Shown: positions 1 to 5,715, counted from the first letter of the stretch. The stretch is DNA of 5,715 bases from Pseudomonadota bacterium (GCA_021812845.1 JAKAML010000109.1:1-5715), one strand, 5' to 3'. Notes: generated by a model from the letters alone, not told the origin. Program-made: numbers and translations.

Positions 1-1
1 C

Positions 2-1528
2 GGCCGCGGCGGTTTCCGCCAGCGCGCGCGGTGGTCGAAGGAGGAGACCGGCCGCGGCGGCTTCCAGATCGTCGTCACCGAGATCCCCTATCAGGTGCAG
101 AAGGCCAAGCTCGTCGAGCGCATCGCCGAGCTGCTGTCGGAGAAGAAGCTCCCCTTGCTCGGCGACGTGCGCGACGAGAGCGCAGAGGAGATCCGCCTCG
201 TGCTCGAGCCGAAGACGCGCGCCGTCGATCCGGTCGTGCTGATGGAGAGCCTGTTCAGGCTGACCGAGCTCGAGGTCCGCTTCGGCCTCAACATGAACGT
301 GCTCTCGGCCGGACAGATCCCGAACGTGCTCGGCTTGAAGGACGTGCTGAAGCAATGGCTCGAGCATCGCGTCGAGGTGCTCGTCAGGCGGACCGAGCAT
401 CGCCTGAAGAAGATCGAGCACCGGCTCGAGGTGCTCGACGGCTACCTCGTGGCCTACCTCAACATCGACGAGGTGATCCGGATCGTCCGCTTCGAGGACG
501 AGCCGAAGAGGGTGCTGATGAGCACCTTCAGGCTGAGCGACGTGCAGGCCGAGGCGATCCTGAACCTGCGCTTGAAGTCGCTGTCGCGGCTCGAAGAGGT
601 CGAGATCCGCGCCGAGCACGACAAGCTGTCGAAGGAGCAGCGGCAGCTCAAGGCTCTTCTCAAGTCCGACGAGCTGCAATGGGAGCGGATCTCCGACGAG
701 ATCAAGGCGACGCGCGAGCGCTACTCAAAGAAGACCGCGCTCGGGCGCCGCCGGACCCAGTTCGCGGACGCGCCCGAGATCGACGTCGATCTCGACGCGG
801 CGATGATCGAGAAGGAGCCGATCACCGTGATCCTCTCCGAGAAGGGCTGGATCAGGGCCATGAAGGGCCACCAGGACGATCTCACGAAGCTCGAGTTCAA
901 GCAGGGCGACGGGCTCAAGCGCGCCGTGAAGGCCTCGACCACCGACAAGCTGATCGTGTTCGCGACCAACGGCAAGTTCTTCACGCTCGAGGCGAGCCAG
1001 CTTCCCGGCGGCCGCGGTCACGGCGAGCCGGTGCGACTGATGGTCGATCTCGAGGAGAACCACGACTTCGTCGAGATGTTCGTCTTCGACCCCGGACGCA
1101 AGCTGCTCGTCGCGTCGTCGGGCGGCTACGGCTTCGTCGTCGCCGAGGAGGAGGTCGTCGCCGCGACGCGGAAAGGCAAGCAGATCCTCAACGTCGCCGA
1201 GCCGGAGGAGGCGAAGGTGTGCGTGCCGGTCGAGGGCGATCACGTCGCGACCATCGGCGACAACCGCAAGATGCTGGTGTTCAAGCTCGACGAGCTGAAC
1301 GAGATGGCGCGCGGCAAGGGCGTCATCGTGCAGCGGTTCAAGGACGGGTCGCTCGCCGACGCGCGCGTGTTCCGCAAGGCCGACGGCCTGACTTGGCTCG
1401 ACAGCGCCGGCCGCACGTTCACGTTGAGCTGGTCGGAGCTCAGGGACTGGGTCGGCGAGCGCGCGCAGGCCGGCCGCATGGCACCCAAGGGCTTCCCGCG
1501 CTCGAACAGGTTCGGACCGTCGTTCTGA
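2..1528 (+). CDS. parC: DNA topoisomerase IV subunit A (ParC), 3' part, truncated by window edge
   Basis: ParC is the DNA-breaking and rejoining subunit of topoisomerase IV (ParC2ParE2), which decatenates replicated chromosomes in the cytoplasm. The reading frame is open from base 2 and gives 508 residues before a TGA stop; the N-terminal part with the catalytic tyrosine lies upstream of the window. Visible in order (window residue numbers): the end of the breakage-reunion core ([15 protein letters not shown], about 22-36, then [18 protein letters not shown] and [11 protein letters not shown]); a charged helical stretch from about 115 to 240 that includes the conserved [17 protein letters not shown] segment; and a C-terminal beta-pinwheel-like region from about 274 with repeated blades ([34 protein letters not shown]) and a degenerate GyrA-box-like [13 protein letters not shown] chose ParC over GyrA because of the [10 protein letters not shown] and [22 protein letters not shown] blocks and the short C-terminal domain. 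The internal ATG at base 95 is not the real start, because homology continues upstream of it. Confidence 0.95.
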   Translation, partial: GRGGFRQRARWSKEETGRGGFQIVVTEIPYQVQKAKLVERIAELLSEKKLPLLGDVRDESAEEIRLVLEPKTRAVDPVVLMESLFRLTELEVRFGLNMNVLSAGQIPNVLGLKDVLKQWLEHRVEVLVRRTEHRLKKIEHRLEVLDGYLVAYLNIDEVIRIVRFEDEPKRVLMSTFRLSDVQAEAILNLRLKSLSRLEEVEIRAEHDKLSKEQRQLKALLKSDELQWERISDEIKATRERYSKKTALGRRRTQFADAPEIDVDLDAAMIEKEPITVILSEKGWIRAMKGHQDDLTKLEFKQGDGLKRAVKASTTDKLIVFATNGKFFTLEASQLPGGRGHGEPVRLMVDLEENHDFVEMFVFDPGRKLLVASSGGYGFVVAEEEVVAATRKGKQILNVAEPEEAKVCVPVEGDHVATIGDNRKMLVFKLDELNEMARGKGVIVQRFKDGSLADARVFRKADGLTWLDSAGRTFTLSWSELRDWVGERAQAGRMAPKGFPRSNRFGPSF

Positions 1529-1530
1529 CG

Positions 1531-1556
1531 GCGACGCGGAAGGCGCCGCCGGTCGC
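1531..1556 (+). terminator. Weak GC hairpin after parC, possible terminator
   Basis: Three bases after the parC stop, GCGAC GCGG (1531-1539) can pair with CCGC (1546-1549) and GTCGC (1552-1556), with a 6-base loop and a 2-base bulge. No T-tract follows, so this does not meet the usual intrinsic-terminator pattern. Hairpins of this strength are common by chance in DNA this GC-rich. It is recorded only as the best candidate in the 88-base gap. Confidence 0.25.
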
Positions 1557-1605
1557 GTAGCGGTGTTCAGCGTCGCGGCCCTTGCCGGTCGCGCCCATGG
1601 CGGTT

Positions 1606-1610
1606 AGGAG
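1606..1610 (+). promoter_or_regulatory. Ribosome binding site for the small exported protein
   Basis: AGGAG lies 6 bases upstream of the ATG at 1617. It fixes that ATG as the start, even though it gives the protein an unusually long, arginine-rich leader before its hydrophobic segment. Confidence 0.7.
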
Positions 1611-1616
1611 TCGGTC

Positions 1617-2156
1617 ATGGGAGCACGGGGGACATGGTCTTGCACGGCGCCGTGCAGGGGGCTTGCCAGGGGGCCTACCAGGGGCGCAGCCAGGGGGCCG
1701 TTCGGCAGTCTGCGCCTCGTCGCCGTCCTGGCTTCGATGGTTGCCTGCGGCCCCGTCGTGACGGATGCGGCGGGACAGGCCGCGGGCTGTGCGAAGGCCG
1801 ATTTCGAGGCCGTGGTCGACGAGGCCGCCGAGGCGCTGCGCGACCTCAATCAGAAGCACAAGCCCGAGTTCCAGGAGCGCCTGAAGACGCTCAAGGACAA
1901 GCGCGGCTGGAGCCACGACCAGTTCATGAAGGAGGCGGCGCCGTTCGTGAAGGACGAGGCCATCGCCGGCTTCGAGGCCAAGTCGTCGGAGCTCCTCGAC
2001 CAGATCTCGACGCTCGGACAGGGTGGCGCGGCGGCGGCGACGCCCGATTGCGGCCTGCTCGTCGAGCTCAAGGCACGCATGAAGCTCCTCGTCGACATCC
2101 AGACGAAGAAGTGGGGCTACATGTTCGGCAAGCTCGACGCGGAGCTGGCGAAGTAG
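1617..2156 (+). CDS. Small exported helical protein of unknown function, possible lipoprotein
   Basis: I do not know a function for this 179-residue protein; it resembles short hypothetical proteins I associate with alphaproteobacteria. The start is set by AGGAG at 1606-1610. Residues 1-31 are rich in Arg and Gly, partly as four x-R-G-x units encoded by tandem 12-bp repeats. A hydrophobic stretch (LRLVAVLASMVAC, about 32-44) follows and looks like an export signal. Cys44 is preceded by M-V-A, a weak lipobox, so it may be lipid-anchored; cleavage by signal peptidase I further on (around 51-57) is the alternative. The mature part is charged and helix-rich (KADFEAVVDEAAEALRDL, KRGWSHDQFMKEAAPFVKDE) and has two further cysteines, Cys58 and Cys145, which could form a disulfide in the periplasm. 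A Gly/Ala linker (GQGGAAAATPD) precedes the last helical segment. The gene stands alone on its strand and converges with the regulator. Confidence 0.8.
   Translation: MGARGTWSCTAPCRGLARGPTRGAARGPFGSLRLVAVLASMVACGPVVTDAAGQAAGCAKADFEAVVDEAAEALRDLNQKHKPEFQERLKTLKDKRGWSHDQFMKEAAPFVKDEAIAGFEAKSSELLDQISTLGQGGAAAATPDCGLLVELKARMKLLVDIQTKKWGYMFGKLDAELAK
1652..1699 (+). repeat. Four imperfect 12-bp tandem repeats in the leader of the small exported protein
   Basis: Four consecutive 12-base units share a CAGGGG core: GTGCAGGGGGCT (1652-1663), TGCCAGGGGGCC (1664-1675), TACCAGGGGCGC (1676-1687) and AGCCAGGGGGCC (1688-1699). In the gene's frame they encode CRGL, ARGP, TRGA and ARGP. The 12-base period keeps the frame, so copy number could change without breaking the gene. 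Confidence 0.75.
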
Positions 2157-2168
2157 GGCATTCGGGCG

Positions 2169-3047
2169 TCACGGCGCGAGCAGCAGCGCGAACGGCTCGT
2201 CGACCGCGCGGCGCAGCAGGCGCGCATAGGCCGGGTAGCAGGCGTGGCCGCGGCCGATGCGGCCGAACGCGACCGCGACCGGCTGCCGCTGGGCGGCCTT
2301 GCCGTCGGTCGCAGCCGACAGTGGAACGAGCGCGATCGGTGTTGCGACGGGGGTGAGCTGCGCGCCGCGCCCGGCCTGCAGCGTGGTCAGGATGCCGAAC
2401 ATCTCGCCCGTGATCGTCGGCCGGGCGACGACGACGAGCCGGTACTGCCCGTGCCGGTTGGTGACGAGGTAGATGTGCCCGGACTGGTTGGGCATCGAGA
2501 CGGTGCCGTACTGGGTGAACGCGGCGTCGATGCGCTCTGCCTCGCGGAAGGTCAGCACGGACGACTGCGCTTCCCAGGAGATCTCGGTCCGGTAGGCGTA
2601 GATCGCGCCCGGCTCGCCGAACGACGGCCTGAGGGTGAGGTATGTGCCCTCGATCCACGACACGGCGGTTCGCGCGTAGCTGCCGAAGGCTTCCGGCGCC
2701 ACGCCGGGGACGTGCGGCAGCGTCGCGGGTGACGGCGTGGTGCCGTTGCCGGTCGGCGCGAGATGCGCCCCGTCCGGGCGCGGGCGCAGGCTGACGCCGA
2801 GCGCATCCTCGAGCCGGATGGTGGTCGCGAGCGTGAACGGGCGCCGTCCCGACAGCGCCTTCTCGAGCGTCGAGATCGAGATCCGGGCGGCGTCGGCAAG
2901 CTGCTGCCGCGACCAGCGCCGGCGGGCGATCTCCTCGCGGACGATCGCGGCCACGCCGCGGCTCGCCGCCTCGGCCAGCCGGCTCGCATGACCGTCCTGC
3001 GGCCTTTCCCCGGGCACGTCGGTCATCTCTCTGCGCAGCGGACGCAT
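2169..3047 (-). CDS. XRE-type helix-turn-helix transcriptional regulator with an uncharacterised C-terminal domain
   Basis: A predicted cytoplasmic DNA-binding regulator of 292 residues. A helix-turn-helix of the XRE/Cro-CI type spans about 38-84, with helix SRQQLADAAR (46-55) followed by recognition helix SISTLEKALSG (57-67) and a third helix that includes TTIRLEDALG. A Pro/Thr-rich linker (about 88-118) leads to a large C-terminal domain (about 119-270) containing AVSWIEGTYLTLRPSF, AIYAYRTEISWE, SGHIYLVTNRHGQYRLVVVARP and GEMFGILTTLQAGRGAQLTPVATPIALVPL. I recognise this as a pattern in alphaproteobacterial regulators but know no ligand for it; it may be a sensor or oligomerisation domain. 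The start at 3047 is preferred because GGAG sits 8 bases upstream; an in-frame ATG at 3026 would shorten the protein by 7 residues without affecting any domain. It is divergent from the sortase-target gene, so it may control that gene, itself, or both; this is inferred from position. Confidence 0.87.
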   Translation of the reverse strand: MRPLRREMTDVPGERPQDGHASRLAEAASRGVAAIVREEIARRRWSRQQLADAARISISTLEKALSGRRPFTLATTIRLEDALGVSLRPRPDGAHLAPTGNGTTPSPATLPHVPGVAPEAFGSYARTAVSWIEGTYLTLRPSFGEPGAIYAYRTEISWEAQSSVLTFREAERIDAAFTQYGTVSMPNQSGHIYLVTNRHGQYRLVVVARPTITGEMFGILTTLQAGRGAQLTPVATPIALVPLSAATDGKAAQRQPVAVAFGRIGRGHACYPAYARLLRRAVDEPFALLLAP

Positions 3048-3067
3048 CCGCACAACTCCGCACACTT
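3038..3067. promoter_or_regulatory. Candidate operator: direct repeats plus short palindrome at the regulator start
   Basis: TCCGCACA occurs at 3047-3054 and again, perfectly, at 3057-3064, exactly 10 bp (one helical turn) apart. The first copy overlaps the palindrome GCGGA-CGCA-TCCGC (3038-3051). The cluster covers the start codon and ribosome binding site of the regulator on the minus strand. XRE-family proteins often bind short repeats near their own genes, so autoregulation is plausible. No protein-DNA evidence is available, and short GC-rich repeats arise easily by chance here. Confidence 0.4.
3056..3059 (-). promoter_or_regulatory. Ribosome binding site for the regulator
   Basis: On the minus strand GGAG ends 8 bases before the ATG at 3047. 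The other candidate ATG at 3026 has only AGAG immediately next to it, too close to act as a normal ribosome binding site. This decides the choice of the upstream start. The site lies inside the direct-repeat cluster. Confidence 0.5.
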
Positions 3068-3200
3068 CTGTACGATTCTCGCGCCGTCGAGGCGGGCGGG
3101 GACGGACCGGTGCCGAACAAAGCCGAGCATGGCGCTCGTCAAGCGGGCGCCGGACGGGCCTGATCGGGAGCGGGTCGGGGATGAGAAGCGCGCCGTCATC

Positions 3201-3205
3201 GGAGG
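3201..3205 (+). promoter_or_regulatory. Ribosome binding site for the VIT/VWA sortase-target protein
   Basis: GGAGG lies 10 bases before the ATG at 3216. It favours that start over the in-frame ATG at 3129, which lacks a comparable site, and over ATG 3222, which is two codons further in. Confidence 0.65.
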
Positions 3206-3215
3206 ACTGGAAGCC

Positions 3216-5642
3216 ATGTTCATGTCCGTTGTGCCGTTCGTGCCGCCGGAAGTGCTGTCCCGCAGGCCGGCGCCCGCCACCCGGCGGGCCTGGGCCGCGC
3301 ATTTGTGCGGGGCCATTGTTGTCGCAATTGCGGCGGTTGCGGCGGGAGCCCCGGTGGCCCGCGCGGGCGCCCATGCTGCGCCGCGGCAGGACGGATTCAT
3401 GTTCGTGCGGCCCATCGACATGAACACCGGTGCGCTGCTGTTCAGGACGCACGAGGACGGAAAGTACGTCGAGGCACCGCGGCTCGGCGCCGATTACGAC
3501 GTCACGATCAGCGGGCCGACGCTCAGCGGACGGGTGACGCAGATGTTCCACAACCCGACCGAGGGCTGGGTCGAGGCGGTCTACGTCTATCCGCTGTCGG
3601 ACGGCGCCGCCGTCGACAGCCTGAAGATGATCGTCGGCACGCGCGTCGTCGTCGCCGAGATCAAGGAGCGGCAGGAGGCGCGGCGGGTCTTCGAGGAGGC
3701 CAAGGCGGCGGGCCAGAAGGCGGCGCTGATGGAGCAGGAGCGGCCCAACCTGTTCACCAACTCGGTCGCCAACATCGGCCCCGGCGAGACGGTCGTTATC
3801 GAGCTCGAATACCAGGAGCCGGTACGGCGGTCGGGCGACATGTTCTCGATGCGACTGCCGCTGGTGGTCGGCCCGCGCTACAGCCCGCCGCCGCTGGTGC
3901 AGGTCGCGGACCCGACGCCGGGCGGGGAAGGCTGGGGGACGGCCGTCGCCGACCCGGTTCCCGATCGCGAGGAGATCACGCCGCCGGTGCTCGATCCGGC
4001 GGTCTATGCGCCGCAGAACCCGGTGACGATCGGCGTCCGGCTCGCGGCGGGCTTCCCGCTCGGCGAGGTCAAGAGCCACCATCACGCGGTCGAGGTCAGC
4101 GAAGAGCAGGACGGCTCGCGAGTTCTGAGGCTCGCGTCCGGCGGCGCCGTCGCCGCCGATCGCGACTTCGAGCTGACGTGGACGCCGGCGACCGCGACGA
4201 GCACGGCCCCCAGTTCGCCGGGCCAGCGCGCGCCCACGGTCGGGCTGTTCCGGGAGCGCGTCGGCGACAGCACCTATCTCGTCGGCTTCGTCACCCCACC
4301 GGCGCGCGACGGCGGCGGAGCAGAGGCGGCCATGCCGCGCGAGGTGATCCTCGTGATCGACAACTCGGGCTCCATGGGCGGCACCTCCATGCGGGAGGCC
4401 AAGGCGAGCCTCGACTATGCGCTCGGACGATTGCGGGCTGGGGACCGGTTCAACGTCGTCCGGTTCGACAACACGCACGAGGTCCTGCATCCGGACGCGG
4501 TGCCCGCAAGTGCGGGCAATGTCGAGGCGGCGCGGCGCTGGGTCCGGCGCATCGAGGCCAGCGGCGGCACCGAGATGCTGCCGGCGATGCGGGCGGCGCT
4601 CGACGATCGCGGCGAGGAGGCGGGCAAGGGACACCTTAGGCAGGTGATCTTCCTGACGGACGGCGCGATCGGCAACGAGAGCGGGCTCCTGGCGACGATC
4701 GCCGCCGGGCTCGGCCGCTCGCGCGTCTACATGGTCGGCATCGGCTCGGCGCCGAACACCTATCTGATGGCGCGGGCCGCCGAGACCGGCCGCGGCAGCT
4801 TCACCCATATCGGCTCGCCGGAGCAGGTCGAGGTCAGGATGCGCGAGCTGTTCGAAAAGCTCGAAAGCCCTGTCGCAACCGGTCTAACGGCGCGGATCAC
4901 GGTCGCGGGCGCCGACGTCACCCCCGGCACGCTGCCCGATCTCCATCGCGGCGAGCCGGTGGTCCTCGCGGCGCGCCTCCCCGGCGCCGACGCCCCGCTC
5001 GCCGGCGATCTCGAGATCGCGGGCCGGATCGGCGACCGGCCGTGGCGGATCACAGTCCCGCTCGACCGCGCGGCGGAGGGACGCGGTCTGTCGAAGCTGT
5101 GGGCGCGGCGCAAGATCGGCGAGGCGGAAGCGGCCCGGACGCTGCGCGAGACGACGCCCGAGGCGGCCGATCGCACGATCCTTTCGCTCGCCCTCGAACA
5201 TCGTCTCGTGACCCGGCTGACGAGCCTCGTCGCCGTCGATCGCACGCCGTCACGGCCGGAGGGCACGCGGCTCACGCGCGCCGATGTACCGCTCAACCTG
5301 CCGGCGGGATGGGATTTCGAGAAGGTGTTCGGCGAGCGGCCGCGCCGCTCCGGGGGCGGGCTGTTGCTGCCACGCGGCCTCGGAGCGGCGGAGCGCGGCG
5401 TTGAGCGGGCGGATGCGCCCCGGCCTCCGTCGGCGGCGGCGATCAAGGTCGCTGGCCGCGCGTTCCAGGCCGTCGCGACGTCGGGCGCCCCACGGCCCAT
5501 CGACCCCCGTGCGACGGCTGTGACGCTGCCGAAGACCGCGACCGACGCCGAGCTCAGGATGCTCGCCGGACTGGTGCTGCTGCTCTTGTCTGCGGCCGTG
5601 CTGGCGGTCCGCCGCCACCGCGGCGCGCGGGTTTCTCTCTAG
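3216..5642 (+). CDS. VIT and VWA domain protein with C-terminal LPKTA sorting signal (proteobacterial sortase-target family)
   Basis: An 808-residue predicted exported protein. Start 3216 is chosen from GGAGG at 3201-3205; the in-frame ATG at 3129 would add 29 residues with no signal-like character. Domains: a long basic n-region and hydrophobic core (HLCGAIVVAIAAVAAGAPVARA, about 29-50) forming an export signal; a VIT domain (about 72-205; RVTQMFHNPTEGWVEAVYVYPL, NIGPGETVVIELEYQEPV); a Pro-rich beta region (about 210-370); a VWA domain (about 373-555) with complete MIDAS residues D382-x-S384-x-S386, T452 and D482 (FLTDGAIG); an inter-alpha-trypsin-inhibitor-like segment (about 624-675; LWARRKI, LVTRLTSLVAVD); a low-complexity Pro/Ala/Gly linker; then LPKTA (771-775), a hydrophobic segment (about 782-798) and a basic tail (RRHRGAR). 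This order matches the family recalled as TIGR03788, whose members pair with a dedicated class GN sortase. Expected role: a metal-dependent adhesion or binding protein attached to the envelope by a sortase. Its ligand is unknown. No sortase gene is in the window. Confidence 0.92.
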   Translation: MFMSVVPFVPPEVLSRRPAPATRRAWAAHLCGAIVVAIAAVAAGAPVARAGAHAAPRQDGFMFVRPIDMNTGALLFRTHEDGKYVEAPRLGADYDVTISGPTLSGRVTQMFHNPTEGWVEAVYVYPLSDGAAVDSLKMIVGTRVVVAEIKERQEARRVFEEAKAAGQKAALMEQERPNLFTNSVANIGPGETVVIELEYQEPVRRSGDMFSMRLPLVVGPRYSPPPLVQVADPTPGGEGWGTAVADPVPDREEITPPVLDPAVYAPQNPVTIGVRLAAGFPLGEVKSHHHAVEVSEEQDGSRVLRLASGGAVAADRDFELTWTPATATSTAPSSPGQRAPTVGLFRERVGDSTYLVGFVTPPARDGGGAEAAMPREVILVIDNSGSMGGTSMREAKASLDYALGRLRAGDRFNVVRFDNTHEVLHPDAVPASAGNVEAARRWVRRIEASGGTEMLPAMRAALDDRGEEAGKGHLRQVIFLTDGAIGNESGLLATIAAGLGRSRVYMVGIGSAPNTYLMARAAETGRGSFTHIGSPEQVEVRMRELFEKLESPVATGLTARITVAGADVTPGTLPDLHRGEPVVLAARLPGADAPLAGDLEIAGRIGDRPWRITVPLDRAAEGRGLSKLWARRKIGEAEAARTLRETTPEAADRTILSLALEHRLVTRLTSLVAVDRTPSRPEGTRLTRADVPLNLPAGWDFEKVFGERPRRSGGGLLLPRGLGAAERGVERADAPRPPSAAAIKVAGRAFQAVATSGAPRPIDPRATAVTLPKTATDAELRMLAGLVLLLLSAAVLAVRRHRGARVSL
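5526..5639 (+). other. C-terminal sortase sorting signal of the VIT/VWA protein
   Basis: Bases 5526-5540 encode L-P-K-T-A (residues 771-775), followed after a short acidic spacer (TDAE) by a roughly 17-residue hydrophobic segment rich in Leu, Val and Ala, then RRHRGAR and the stop. This is the tripartite arrangement sortases require. The fifth position is Ala instead of the usual Gly; LPXTA-type signals are known for some Gram-positive sortases (LPNTA for Bacillus anthracis SrtC). Confidence 0.85.
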
Positions 5643-5715
5643 TGTTCCGGTTCCGACATATGCTTCCCGTTGCAGCGAGCTCCAGTGCAAATGTCGGAAC
5701 CAAGAGGAACACTAG
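5639..5715. repeat. 77-bp long inverted repeat overlapping the stop codon and reaching the window end
   Basis: The left arm is CTAGTGTTCC (5639-5648) directly followed by GGTTCCGACAT (5649-5659). The right arm is ATGTCGGAACC (5691-5701), AAGA (5702-5705) and GGAACACTAG (5706-5715). The arms pair perfectly over 10 + 11 bp apart from the 4-base AAGA bulge. Inside, TTGCA (5670-5674) and TGCAA (5686-5690) extend the right arm continuously, with a 10-base bulge on the left. The TAG stop of the sortase-target gene (5640-5642) lies within the outer arm. There is no T-tract. It could be a palindromic repeat or small transposable derivative, a transcript-end hairpin, or a protein-binding site. Confidence 0.9.

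Larger units (their letters stand above)
3048..3215. promoter_or_regulatory. Divergent intergenic region between regulator and sortase-target gene
   Basis: These 168 bases separate the two divergent starts and must hold at least the promoter of the sortase-target gene. The least GC-rich stretch, about 3051-3080, contains TACGAT (3071-3076, plus strand) and GAGAAT (3075-3080, minus strand) as weak -10-like hexamers; neither has a convincing -35 at normal spacing. The sortase-target frame stays open through this region and into the regulator antisense, but nothing here looks like protein-coding sequence with a recognisable domain. Confidence 0.45.

Noticed and set aside
31..1560. Long open frame overlapping parC in another plus-strand frame
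   Set aside because: The translation is Arg/Ala-rich with no family resemblance, while the frame starting at base 2 is plainly ParC.
2244..2732. Plus-strand frames antisense to the regulator
   Set aside because: No recognisable domain or convincing ribosome binding site was seen; the helix-turn-helix and C-terminal domain on the minus strand explain the region.
2763..3215. Upstream extension of the sortase-target frame to an ATG at 2763 (959 residues)
   Set aside because: The extension runs antisense through the regulator gene, is low-complexity Arg/Ala sequence, and would bury the signal peptide inside the protein. The open frame is a product of high GC content.
3305..4639. 444-residue plus-strand frame inside the VIT/VWA gene
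   Set aside because: It is a shadow frame of repetitive Gly/Arg/Ala sequence, with the real coding signal in the overlapping frame.
3048..4808. Minus-strand extension of the regulator frame to 4808 (879 residues in all)
   Set aside because: It is antisense to the VIT/VWA gene and has the Arg/Asp/His/Leu-rich composition of a shadow frame. Only the part from 3047 downwards contains recognisable domains.
5639..5715. Standard rho-independent terminator reading of the terminal inverted repeat
   Set aside because: There is no T-tract after the right arm within the window and the loop is about 31 bases, so it does not fit the standard model, although a role at transcript ends is still possible.
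1..5715. tRNA, rRNA, CRISPR array, riboswitch or complete insertion sequence
   Set aside because: No regularly spaced repeats, cloverleaf-like segments, rRNA motifs or transposase reading frames were seen on either strand; gaps between genes are under 170 bases.

Overview
The window is high-GC DNA with strongly G/C-biased third codon positions. The topoisomerase IV A subunit at its left edge reads like an alphaproteobacterial ParC, and the other genes look like families I associate with Hyphomicrobiales-type Alphaproteobacteria. That placement rests on recalled family resemblance, not on a search.

Layout from left to right: (1) 2-1528 (+) is the 3' two-thirds of parC, with its start and catalytic tyrosine outside the window. 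(2) An 88-base gap holds a weak GC hairpin and the ribosome binding site of the next gene. (3) 1617-2156 (+) is a small exported, mostly helical protein of unknown function; its leader is encoded partly by four imperfect 12-bp tandem repeats. (4) 2169-3047 (-) is a helix-turn-helix regulator with a large uncharacterised C-terminal domain. It converges on the small gene with only 12 bases between the stop codons. (5) A 168-base divergent intergenic region, together with the first codons of the regulator, holds a two-copy 8-bp direct repeat at 10-bp spacing and an overlapping short palindrome, a plausible operator. (6) 3216-5642 (+) encodes an 808-residue exported protein with a VIT domain, a von Willebrand factor A domain with all the MIDAS residues, and a C-terminal sorting signal (LPKTA, hydrophobic segment, basic tail). 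(7) 5639-5715 is a 77-bp long inverted repeat that contains the stop codon of that gene and runs exactly to the end of the window.

The most notable content is the VIT/VWA protein. It matches the architecture of the proteobacterial sortase-target family (recalled as TIGR03788), which is normally encoded next to a dedicated class GN sortase (recalled as TIGR03784). That is a two-gene surface-anchoring system in Gram-negative bacteria, whose biological role is, to my knowledge, poorly defined. No sortase is visible here; if the pair is intact, the gene should lie just beyond the right edge, after the inverted repeat. The divergent regulator could control the sortase-target gene, but only the gene arrangement and the repeats near its start suggest this. 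parC and the small exported protein have no obvious functional link to the system.
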